A stretch of 64,000 nt of DNA. It comes from Pachyseris speciosa. Taxonomy: Eukaryota > Cnidaria > Anthozoa > Scleractinia > Pachyseridae. Where the stretch lies: assembly GCA_016490735.1 (NCBI GenBank), contig JAEMWC010000015.1, positions 1,417,501-1,481,500 on the forward strand, written 5' to 3'. Position numbers and translations under genes: made by a program. Below are positions 1-11,400 of this stretch, one piece after another. Below the pieces are notes generated by a model that was not told where the DNA came from, did no database searches, and was given only the letters and a program-made list of their open reading frames with translations. Position 1 is the stretch's first letter; each line of letters opens with the position of its first letter.

Positions 1-2986
1 CTTCAATCACTGTTATGACCCGAGGGATGTTAATGTAGCCAGTCAGATTAGAGAGTTTGTATTGATGTAACATAATTTATTTCTTGCGTGATCCTCAATC
101 AGTTGTATTACAATTCACATTATTTCACACTTTTAGTTTCAGATCAATGCTGCTTAGTAATTAAGCTCCTACCTTCGCAGGTGTTTCCTTCAAATCCAGG
201 AGGACATCTGCATTTGTAACCTTTACCATTCTCTTGACAAGTTCCGCCATTCTTACAAGGATTGTAATAACAATAAAAGGTGTCTGAAATATGTAAGCAA
301 ACGGAATGCAGCTAGCTGACTAGTGTCGTAAAAGGGTTTTTTTTCTAATTCTTAACTTTCAGAACGATAAATTTCTATTTTCAGAATTTTCACGGCAACA
401 TCTCTTCAACAGCACGTTCCCCAGCCATGATGCTTGATTTTTCCTATGTTTTCCCATAATTCCTTTTCCTGTGTTAATCACTGTTCTCTAGTATTCGGCA
501 TTTTGCTATTTTATGAAGCTTCAGGAAAAAATTCAAGAACTTTAACTTTGAGGATCCAGGATAGGTTACACTAAAAGATATGAAGGAATCTTATTGTTTG
601 TCTCGTTGTCAAAATGTTTGTTACCATGGGAACGACATTGAGGGCTGGACGAAGACCTGATAAAAACCGGTTTAGACAGAAATCCGCTGTGTATAAAATT
701 GGATCACACATTTCAAGTATACAGAAGTTAACTTACTTACCTTCACAGTATGGACCACCATATTGTGGAGGGCAAAGACATTTGTAAAGGCAATGTTCAC
801 ACTGCTTCATGATGCCTCCATTCTTGCATTGATTTCCTATCAAACACAATTGAAGATACCCTCAGTAGTTTACTGACCGCATGATTGTCATTTATGTAGT
901 TCCAACATCAGACAAAATTTCTTTTACCCTTTGTTTCCAGACAAAGGCGCTCAATGCGAAATGGTTACAAACGAATGACTGAACATTGAGAAGATTAGTT
1001 TAAGGCGATAGAGAAGAATTGTTTCCAGTGGTCATACACCTACAAGTAGTAAGAACTTTCGAATGTTTTGAAGACCCAAACGATTTGTCCTTATTTGAAA
1101 CGTGCCCATCTTGTCCAAATCAAATCAATCCAGTGGTTACGGTTTCGAAGTAGTTAAGGTAATTGTTCATAGGCCTATCAAATGATCACCCTTTCTTGCA
1201 CTGAATCCGTCATAAAAGCAAATAACGTCAAGGTAGTTGTGAGAAGACATCTTACACGCCAATGTTTGCTGGTGCCTATACACCTATTACCCGTTAAACA
1301 CAATTGTGCTTTGGTGCAACTGGTACCGAAACTGACCTTGAAACTCTTAAGGCTGACCAAATTAAAAGAAAACCATTTTGGCTAGCAAGTTCCCTAACAG
1401 AGTTTTAATTTATTGATATCAAGGTGTAATTTTACAAAACGTTTCTTTAGATATTTTAACATCCCTTTGACAGAAGCTATACTTTATATAAAATTGATTC
1501 GTCAATTTGTAAAGGTAAAATATCATAGCTATTCCGATATCTCTGTTTAGCACGACCACCTTCCCAATAAAACTTAAGAAAACAATGAATAACATATAAG
1601 GAAAGGTGTTCGTCATCGTGGTTTCAAATGATAGCTGAGTTAATCTTTTGTCTCACGATCACGGCCAGCCACGGTGCTTCTTATTCTCACACGCAACCAG
1701 TCGACACCATCGCCTGATGAAGACCAGCAGTATAGCGGTCGAAACGTCGCGATCCACATCTTTGTGACTCAATCGTGAGACAATGAATAACATCTTTAAT
1801 CCTCAAAAGGTAACCTTCCACCGGCTATTCACTGCAATTGTTGTGGGCAGAGTCAGTTCAAGTGTCCATACGAAAGGGGATAGCAGTCGGTTATTTAAGT
1901 TATGGGCTAAAACTGCAACATGGTTGGCGTTAGCAAAACGTCTGAAGTTAAATACGCCATACGTATGTACTATTGGGCCAATAAAAGACAATTACATATA
2001 TACCCTGATAAAGATGGCAAATCAAAGAAGACCGTACGTCTAACAAAACGATAATATAATTTACAGAAATTTAAGAAAATTTGTCAAGTTCATGGAAGAT
2101 TATAATCAGCTAAATATTGTAGCGAATGGCGTATTAATGATTATTAATTTCTTCGCAGAGAATAAAATCCTCTTTCTAAATGACCGCTAGTTATAACTGC
2201 TCCCACCACAAAACTTGGCCGACCTTTGGATAGAAAGCAGGCTACAAAAGAAGCCGAAGTGGGCGGCAACTGGCTGAATCTCTACTTGTTTACTGAAGTA
2301 AAAAGGGGGTCGTGTATTATCTAAGGAAATTACAGACTTAATTAGATTTAAAAGTATAAAATTATTTGGGTAATAAACACTAAAAAACGTACATGAAATA
2401 TAAAAATTTAGACCTGACATAGAGATTCAGGAATTTAAATAGGGATTTACAGAAAAATTCAGAAATTTAAAATATAAAATCGCACATCTTCTTCTTGGGC
2501 ACCGACTGAACAGATAAACTGTTAAAATTTAGTTCCCTAAATGATGGGTCCAGTTTCACTTTTCTGATAAATGGTTTGAAATTGATAAGAATCATTTAAA
2601 TAATCGGAAGCAAAGTTCCACAGTACGGCGCCTCTATTAAAACGTGTAGAGTTTTAATATAAACTTGTGAAGTTTACATATTATCATCACAGCCATTAGT
2701 CACTTTCAAGGCATCGTAGGCAGTGCTGCAAGGCTCCCCTGACTGACTTACCTTCGTGAATGTGAACGTGTAGTACATGGACGTCATGAGGTCCTGGCAC
2801 AAGGAATAATTGCCCTCCGGAGGTCTCTTCGCCCAAACCACTGTCTAGCAAATGCATTTTCTTTTCGCCGCTGGTGTGTTTTTTATCTTCAATTTTATGC
2901 TTTGTCGCTAAGACACTCCCATTTTTCTCAATCGTGATTAAAATGAAATCAATAACCATCGCAATATAGAAGAGTATCATTTTCAT
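1..2986 (-). CDS. Gene D: secreted multi-EGF protein, 5' part only
   Basis: Fourth paralogue, cut by the window edge. Visible coding exons: 2986-2752, 836-741, 283-173; the rest lies to the left of base 1. Exon 1 has a hydrophobic leader (MILFYIAMVIDFILITI), a Lys/His-rich segment, an EKK site, and a segment ending HDVHVLHVHIHE with a phase-1 donor GTAAGT. Exon 2 is EGF-like but degenerate: it begins NQCKNGGIMKQC with extra Cys. Exon 3 is a canonical EGF ([11 protein letters not shown] ... CRCPPGFEGNTC). Exon 1, the abnormal second exon and the phase all match genes B and C, so the unseen remainder is expected to follow the same module order. Confidence 0.8.
741..836 (-). CDS. Gene D exon 2: degenerate first EGF
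   Basis: 96-nt exon. The start NQCKNGGIMKQC lacks the first Cys and has Ile/Met at the usual third-Cys position, as in genes B and C. It also carries two added Cys (KQC, EHC) before CLCPPQYGGPYC, so its disulfide pattern may have been rewired. Confidence 0.75.
837..2751 (-). other. Gene D intron 1
   Basis: 1915-bp intron. Apart from the 1648-1783 inverted-repeat element nothing is recognised. Open frames here lack EGF-type Cys spacing. Confidence 0.5.
1648..1783 (+). repeat. 136-bp element with 12-bp inverted ends and hammerhead-like core
   Basis: TTGTCTCACGAT (1648-1659) and ATCGTGAGACAA (1772-1783) are perfect inverted repeats. Between them, CTGATGA (1714-1720), a GACC...GGTC stem, and GAAAC (1741-1745) follow the order of a hammerhead-ribozyme core. 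One extra A sits before stem II, and I could not complete stems I and III convincingly. It lies in gene D intron 1. Confidence 0.45.
2752..2986 (-). CDS. Gene D exon 1: signal peptide, pro-region, His motif
   Basis: The ATG is at 2986-2984; the exon ends after one base of the codon following HIHE. It carries the same H-x-H-x-H ending as gene C (LHVHIH in both), which is the clearest N-terminal homology among the paralogues. Confidence 0.8.
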
Positions 2987-3262
2987 TGTCGTTCTGAAAA
3001 AATTAACACGTCACGGAGACGCCAAAGCAGTTGGCACGGGCACAGTGTTCTTGGTGAAATATCTTCTTTGAAACATGATTTTTTAATTTCAACTTAGTCG
3101 CCTTCAATCTGCTCAGACAGACACAACAATTGGCTCACCTGTGTGGGGATGGAAGGCACATGCTCGTAAATATGACATATGAATAAAAACGCTTCCTACT
3201 GACAACGAACTTTCAAAAGTTTTAATTGCGGGTACTTGTACTCTTGAGCAAACGTTTGTTCT

Positions 3263-3428
3263 GCGTCTGTTTAGTTCGACTAGTACAAAGACGGGCACAA
3301 GACGCATTATGCGTCCAGACGAACTATCCGCTTTAGTACGTCTTGAAAGACGTACTAAATAAGATAGTTCGTCTAGACGCATAATACGTCTTGTGCCCAT
3401 CTTTATACTAGTCGAACTAAACAGACGC
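3263..3428. repeat. Long hairpin (MITE-like)
   Basis: A near-perfect inverted repeat of about 80 bp per arm runs from GCGTCTGTTTAGTTCGACTA to its complement. The tip is around 3340-3350 (TTTAGTACGTC...GACGTACTAAA). A further GACGGATTATGCGTC fragment follows at about 3458. It lies between genes C and D. Confidence 0.8.
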
Positions 3429-4719
3429 ACTACAAATCTTTTCGCAAGTTCGTCCCAGACGGATTATGCGTCTCTAGTATAAAAACGACTATTTTAAGGG
3501 AAAATGATAAAGAAATAAACGCTTCTGACCTCCTTAGGGTGATGCAGTGCTTTTGATGGATTACTCTTATACTGACAAGCCTACAGCGTTTAAAAAAAAA
3601 ATCAAGGCACTCAAAGTTGCACGCAAAAAAATTCACCGAGTTTTTTCCTTGTCTCGAAATATTTTATGACGAATTTTTGTATAGGTAATCACATGATTTC
3701 GAGTGCAGTTTGGAATAAATAAGCACGCGTAAAGTTTTTCAAAGACTACCAACCGGCGTAAAACAGCTTTAGCAGTGTTAAGCTAGTCCAACGCTTACGG
3801 GCTTATAATTTTCGATTTCGTAGGTAATTCCCTTCTCTAGACATCACTTTCCCCAAACAGACAGCCAAAAAGCAGTGCTTTTCGCATTGTTCTCGTTTTT
3901 AGAGCTGTTTTTCAGCTCTGTTGTTGTTGTGCTTGCGAAAGAAAACCTGCTCCAAACGGCAGCCATTGTTTTCGCTCGCAGCTCATCAATGTAGCTGAAT
4001 TGCGCCTTTCAGAGGCCGCGTTTGATTGGCTTAATCTCGGCGCCTTTGTTTATCAAGCATTTAGAATCCTCAGTTTTTTTTTTTATCTTTTTGCACTGCA
4101 TTTCCTTTTTTCTGCACTGAATTCCCTTTTTTTCTGCATCGTGTTTCCTAAAAACTGCATTTCTCTTAGCCAATCAGAATCGAGACATTTTTTTCATGTA
4201 TATTATTATGCCTGAAAAAGCCTTTACCTCGAAATGGCATTTCGATGAAATACCGCTGAGGCAAGGATAATCAAGCCAAAATTCGTCACAATATTAGTGG
4301 CTTTCTGCAAAGTAAAACAAAAATGGTAATACTCGTATATATTTGTTTTGCTGTTTACAACTTGGTAAATATTGGTACCTCTCTAAGGTTTTAGGAAAAT
4401 CGTAACAAACCAAAATGGCGGATTCAAGATGGCTACCGATTGGAAATAATAGCGTAATTGTCGAATTTGATGACGTAAGAAACATATAAACAAAGAAAAA
4501 ATGTGCTTATAAAGGTGCGAGCTTCGCATGCGTCACATTTTTTTTTTACTTTACCGATGTTGTAGCCAGACCCGTTATTCCCATTACTAATGTAAGTCCA
4601 TAGAAGGTGGTGCCTGTGAATTGCTGAAGCTTATAGCTGTTGCAATTTCGGTTTACTTCAGGTCATTTCTATTAATAACCAAACCAAAAAAAAGCGAACG
4701 AATTCTAAGACGAGATGAC

Positions 4720-4725
4720 TTTATT
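4720..4725 (-). terminator. Candidate polyadenylation signal of gene C
   Basis: First clear AATAAA on the minus strand past the gene C stop, about 780 bases downstream. It is plausible but not certain because the implied UTR is long. Confidence 0.3.
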
Positions 4726-5501
4726 TTAACGTCCTAACTAAGATTTGCAGTTGGTTATACATAATCTTTTGTTTATCACTATCCCCGCTACTACATCTAT
4801 TATATTTTTTTTTTATGGTGACCATCATCGCCTGTGTTGTTGTTGACTACGAATGCATAAAAATCATATATTCATGTATTGTTGTTGTAGAAAGAAGCTA
4901 TGTGTTGTTTTCATTTAAAACGAAACCAGATCCACATAAATTGTCTAAAAATGCATGCATTCTCAAGTGTAAGAACAGAAAGCATCATTTTGCATTTTGC
5001 AAGAAAACTAGCAACGAGCATCATGTCTTATCTATGCTTAACGGGATTGTTTAGACTCGATAACAAGGGACTTGAGCTGTCTCTTCTATCTAAACAGAAT
5101 TAAATCCACCTTAGGGTTTATAGAAGCAATTAGGAGTACGACTGAGGTCTTTTCTGTGTCATTAAACTTCCGGCTTAGAAGCCCAGGCGCAATTTTGGCG
5201 TCCTTAAGGTTCTCAGAATGGTAAAGCCTCGTATTTTATAATCATAAAACACCAAAGTTTCTTTTCTTTTAACAAATAGTATTGAAACTAAATCCTTTAC
5301 AAAGGAATGAAAAGCCATGGTAGAGGTCTAGAGACGAATCCACTATGATGAGAAAGGTTGGATGTCGTAAATTAAAGTCTGGCTCTTCACTAAAGTTGTT
5401 TTTCTGCAATAAAACCGGAAGAAAAAGTAATCACAACTGGATAAAAAATGGAATGTGTACTGCAATGTTTATGACATCGTTTGACTTAACGACTTCTCAC
5501 C

Positions 5502-5581
5502 CTAGCAACCAAATCCTGGAATACAGACACATCTTCCCTGCACGCAATGATGGTGGATAGGACAGACGCCACACTGGGGCT
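5502..5581 (-). CDS. Gene C last exon: short CxxC module ending in stop
   Basis: The acceptor CGTTAAG at 5588-5582 gives phase 1. The exon encodes [20 protein letters not shown] then PGFGC and TAG. It closely resembles the previous exon ([19 protein letters not shown], 6660-6571), so the terminal two modules look like a recent exon duplication within gene C. Confidence 0.75.
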
Positions 5582-8395
5582 CTTAACGAAAGAAAAGAGT
5601 ATGAGTAGCCACTGTTAGTGATACGTATGCTGTGATGAGCAGCCAAGGAAGTTATTGCAATCAGCATCTCATTTTAGGTTATACATGTACAGCAATTTTT
5701 GTGGAACTCGTCTTCAGTTTTAAAAAAGCGAGTGGCAAAGAAGAGAAGTCATTTCATCTACAAAATTAGGGTAAGATCAGGTTATCAGTCCATTCCGCTC
5801 TCGTAGTTTACAAATTTAACACAAAAATTAAATTAAGTAAAAATTTAGTGCCTGGATGGGGGAGTATTCGGGCTAGCCCCCAATTCGATTAAGGTACTTA
5901 AAACGACTTAACGAGAACAGAACTATTAAGAAAGTAGTTTAGTAGAAAAGGAAAGGATGACACTATGGCAAACTTTTAGAGTGTTGCACTGACAGTGAAT
6001 AAAGTTTCACTTTTTTTTTTTTTTTTTGAAAAATTGAAGACATTTATGACATTTATGTTTTTAAGTCTACTGGGATATTTTCCCAGAAATTGCAGTCGCG
6101 ACAAAGGCAGTCATTTGTTTTCCAGAGTTAGTGCGCACCTTAGGTTTATATAAATTTTGCTTGGAAGCATATTCTGATGTTATACCCGTGAATACTACTT
6201 GCATATTGAAGATACTTTTGAAACACATCTGGTAGCAGACCTTTGTGCCATAGATGCGTGAATTTTAAAACATGGGGTCGATGCACATTATTTACTATTA
6301 GAACGTCTAGTAAGTTGAGCAAAGGGAAGGCGCTGTCAGCTTGATTATTAAATGTACATGCAACAAAAAAATAAACCTTAAAGAGTGGATCTGTTTTGTT
6401 AATAACAACTACACTTGGACATCTTTGCGATCGACGTAAATAGTGGTGCAGAGAGCCAGTCAACGTTTTTCGACATCATTCTAACGCAGCAAATTGTAAA
6501 TTGATTTCCTTCATAAAAAGTCATTTATGCCATTGTTACCGTGATAAAAGGTTCCCGCTATATTGTTTACCTTGACAGACAAATCCAGGTATACAGACGC
6601 ACACTCCATGGACGCAGTGATGATGAACAGGACAAATGCCACATTCCGATTCTTTATCAACTAACAGTACGTAATAAAGAAGAAAAGCATCAACTGGCTC
6701 AAAAATTAGTGTGTATAGAGCATTATTCATTTGACGCAAAGCAAAGCAATCACTCCAACAAGCTGCAAACGTGGACAAAACTATGAGGCAGTCACAAGTC
6801 AGTGATAATATACGTACGATGTAGCAGTTATATTAGCTTAAACGCGTGTGTGAGAAAGCTTTCAATAAGTTTCAGTCGCGTCTTCTTGGTTGTGGAGGTA
6901 AGGCGAATGAGCGCGATGCAAAAACACTTTTCTCAGTAATGACAAGCTCTGTAAAATCTACATCTACTTTCCTCTCTTCTTTCGTCCTCAATCTACCCTG
7001 CGCACCATGGTCTTCATGTATCACGCCTCTCTATATTTCCCTTTATCACCCTTATATTATTTATTGTGTTGGCATAGAATTTACTTACTTTCCGCACAGA
7101 CATACCCAGTACCAATGTAACCCTTCCTACAGCGGCAGCGTCCATAAACACAATCCGCATTTTCGTCACAGTTAGCACACTTGTCGACTAAGGGAAAACA
7201 GAGTCATTAGTGAGGGTCCCCCAGGGGGGGTCTGTGTTCCCGTGTTCCCTTCAAAATTTTAACTCTGTTCCCTTGTTCCCTTCCAAAATTACACTTTGTT
7301 CCCTTGTTACCCTTTCAAGATTAAATTTTATCTCTTATTCTTTGCATATACGTCCTAATTAACCAATCTGAACAAAACAAAATAACTGATTGAAGGTCTA
7401 TTTCGTTTTTAGTTCATTCGTTTTCTTGTCTTTTCATGTGTTCAAGTTTTATCAGTACCCACATAAAACTCTATAATCGAAATAAAAGGCAAGCTAACAA
7501 AAAGCGACATAATAAAATCTTACAAGTCGCAAGTTGAGAATAAAACTGCCAACCAATCTTAAGAATTTCTCTTCACAGCTACCATTCGGAAATGTTAATG
7601 GATGTAACTTGGAAAGGAATGGATAACAACTTGAGCAAACTCTGGCCGACGTTTACAACTACTCCCTTGCTTTATAAGTATAAATCGGTGATGACAGGAG
7701 CTAAATGGACTCCTGGTGATGACCGTTTGTAGCTCATCATTTATTTAAATATCTTTTTCATTTTGTTCACTTGTTCATATAGTTTACAAAACAGAAGAGA
7801 CATAATCTCAATCACGCTAGTACTGCCTCACCTCCACAGTGTGGTCCAGTGTACTGTGGTATGCAGATGCAGTCATATCCATGAGGTCGTTCTACACAGG
7901 TCCCTCCGTGCTCACATCTTTGAGCATTGCAGAATCCTTCAGGTTTCGTAGTAGGGACTGCAAAATAGAACGAACCAATTGCCAAACTCGTTTGTTAAAT
8001 TTCTACTGCAATTCTTTTTTTTTGTTTGTTTGTTTTGGTTTCAGCGAAGTGCTGTAGTAATAAATAAACTAAGAATTTCTTTGACCATCTTTGATTCAAA
8101 GATCTTCACGGAGACTCCTTAGGTCATTGGGATGATCCTTCAGGGAGCAGGGGAGCAGGGTTGGCGCAGTGGTGAGAGCACTCGCCTTCCACCAATGTGT
8201 CCCGGGTTCGATTCCCGGACTCGGTGTCATATGTGGGCTGAGTTTGTTGGTTCTCTACTCTGCTCCGAGAGGTGTTCCGGGTACTCCGGTTTTCCCCTCT
8301 CCTCAAAAACCAACAATTGATTTAATTTGATTTGATTTGAGATTTGTAATATTAGTACGCGAAGAGCCACCTTGTGAAATTACTACTAATAAATC

Positions 8396-8427
<32 letters not shown>

Positions 8428-11400
8428 TTCAAAGATTTGTCAGTTGAGGACAGCTGAACGCTTTCATAAAACGCTGTGAATCTCGTTTTTTCTGCTGAAT
8501 TAAGGAACACTGTTCATAAACTAGAAATTATTAATGGGATGATACTTACGAATTTATCTAGACTCTTGAGCCAGAACATCACCGGGAATACCGTTCGTAT
8601 CACCCAATCCTCTCCCCTCCAAAACTTAACGAATAGCAGTGAATAATCTTCCATTCAAGAAGTATTCGACTTCCTGAGTAAAACATAATCACTTAAGATT
8701 AACTTAACAACGCAAGGCCTATTAAGTTGATGAAGTCACGTACCTGAACAATCAGGTCCGGTATATCCAGGAGGGCAGACGCATTTGTACTGTCTAACAC
8801 CGATGTCCTGACAAGTAGCGCCATTTTGGCAAGGATTCTCACATGTGCAAGTGGTGCCTCAAATTAATTGACACAATAAATGTTTTAATACTGATTCACT
8901 ATCTTTTCACTATGGTTTTGCGCACATTCTCTAAAGGTTGATTTTGTCAAATTGTCCTTCAGATGACCAAGAGAATCAGCTCTTTTATTTATTCCATTTG
9001 TTCACCAGTTGGAAAAGAAAAGAACAATTATTTTTCCTAGATAAACAAAGCGCTAAATTGTCAGTTAATTGTCTTTACAAAGAACCTAACAACTAAGTGT
9101 ACCCTGGAGATGGCGAGACAAACGACAAATCTAGCAAGTGACGTCATCGTTCTTCAAATCCGCAATCTTGAAAAACGTCACCATTCAAGATGATACTTAC
9201 ATTCACAGAGGCTGCCATAGTAAGGCGGTGGGCATTTGCATGTGAATCCAGAACCAGACGGGTTTGCCACACAAGTACCGCCGTTTTTACACGAATTGAC
9301 ACGACATGGGTTGGCCGCTGGATAGAACATGAAGGACATGTGTTAGTTCTCATATCTTATGTATTTCATCACCCGGGCATGGAGGTAAACGTTCTGGTCC
9401 CTTTCTTAAACCTTGGCCAAACGAATTCGCAAGCAGCCGCAAGTTAAACTTGCGTACAGATCTTGCGTTGGGTGGCGAAACGGACTCGCAAGTTTCCTCG
9501 CAAGTACACGGAAGTCGCAATTCATTGGCTAATATGTTGCAATAACAACCAATGGACGTCACTCAACTTGCGTTGACTTGGGCTGGGTGGCCAAACGATG
9601 ACCAAATTGCGTCAACTTGAGTGCAAATTTGATCCTGACCAAAGTGAGCGCAAGTCAATGCAACTCAAGTCAACGCAAGTGCACGCAAGTTCTGGCCAAA
9701 CGGAGTCGCAAGTGGACCCAAATTTCAACTTGCGTCTACTTGCGAGTCCGTTTAGAATGGGTCAGTATCAATAATACTGTATATGAGAAAAGAAAAACAA
9801 ATTAAATGTTTCCCCGACGTTTGATCGTTTGTTTTACGTCTAAAATGGCCTGCCCTGCGCCATTGCACAAGTCAGACTTCACGGAAAGGTCAATCTCTAA
9901 GTTACATCTTAGCTTATTAACTTACTTTCGCATTCGGATGTTCTTCAATACAGAAATGCAATTACGTCTCCTCTGTTGTTCTTACCGCTTTGTACACATC
10001 CATTCGGTGTAAGCGTGAATTCGCCATCTTGTGACTCGGGACACCTGCACTCCCCAACTGCATCACAAATGGCGTCCACAACTATCTTGTCTCCAGTCCT
10101 TTTGGCCTTAGGACAGTTGCATTCTATAAGCAAATCGGTGAACAAATGATGCTTTTGTTTCTGTTTATCGTGTAACGTATATACTGTACCAAGAAAGAAT
10201 TTTTACGGTTTATTTTCATAAATGTTTAACTGTATGACTATAAGATTTTGTTGAGTTCAAACAACTGAGGATCTGTTCTTCAGTTGCTCAATACTAGCTA
10301 TGCCGAGAGATTAGCACTTTCCTCACAATTTACACTGAGTTGAGCGAAAAAGGCGAATAACATTTCTCAAATACCGGGGATCCCTCGCCAAGGTAGTACT
10401 GTCTGATGCATCTATTATTTGTCTATACATACCATGAGTTTTCAGCCAAAAGCTATAAGCTCAGCATATTTGTTTACTTACTTAGAAAAGTAAAAACTGC
10501 CATAAAGGAACAAATACAAAAAAGAACCTGAACAGTCTTTTCCTCCAAACTTTCCAAGGCAGTCTACACAAATGTAATCATCTTTCTCCGGCAGGAACTT
10601 GCATTTTCCTCCATTTTTGCATGGGTTCGGATTGCACAGATCAGGTTCAGTAGCTGAAGAAACATTGGCAACGACAATAAAAAACAACAACGCTAAAGGA
10701 TTTGTAACAGGCTTGGTGTTCCTAGTCGTAGGAGTACGAGCAAAGACAATTTGGGGCTTACTACCCTGGTCAATCTACTCTCGTTTCAGCTCAGTGGCAT
10801 TGAATACACTGACATAATTACAGCGTCTGTGGTTTCTTGCCATAGTAAATGTACTTCTATTAGAAACATGTGTTATATTAGGCAATCGGGAAATTGAAAG
10901 CTATACTGTATAAAACGGCACGGTAATATGCGGTCACCCTCTATTGAGCGGTCAGTTGTCAAAGTCCCGAAAATTATTTCCCTAGAAAATTATTCCCTTG
11001 ATCACTGGTAATTCTAACTTCCATTAAGCGGTCGTGGTCACCCTGTCGTGGTCGCGGTCCTATCGAGTTGTTTCTATTGTCTTGACCTGTATTTTCTTTA
11101 ATTGTGTCAATAACAAAATGCTTGAATGTGATTGGTTCTTAACAGCCTTTATTTGTATCTTAATTGGCTGCTTCACGTCCAAACTGTCCGATTTGAGCTG
11201 TCCGATTACAAACACCTGTAATCGGACAGGCCAAATCGGACAGTTACCTTATTTGGGTATGTTGACCAGTAGCTGCCATGTCGTGTCAGTTGTCAATCTT
11301 AGCGCTTTGTAAAATAGAAACCATTTCCGTTGGTTATTTTGTACAATACGTTTTACAATTTAGCAAGTTGACCTCTAGAGTTTCTCGCATTTTGTTATTG

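Larger units (their letters stand above)
2987..5501. other. Spacer between genes C and D
   Basis: Holds the probable 3' UTR of gene C (to about 4700), the 3263-3428 hairpin, and AT-rich DNA. No EGF exon, RNA gene or conserved frame is seen. The gene D promoter must lie in the part right of 2986, but no TATA or initiator is convincing. Confidence 0.5.
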
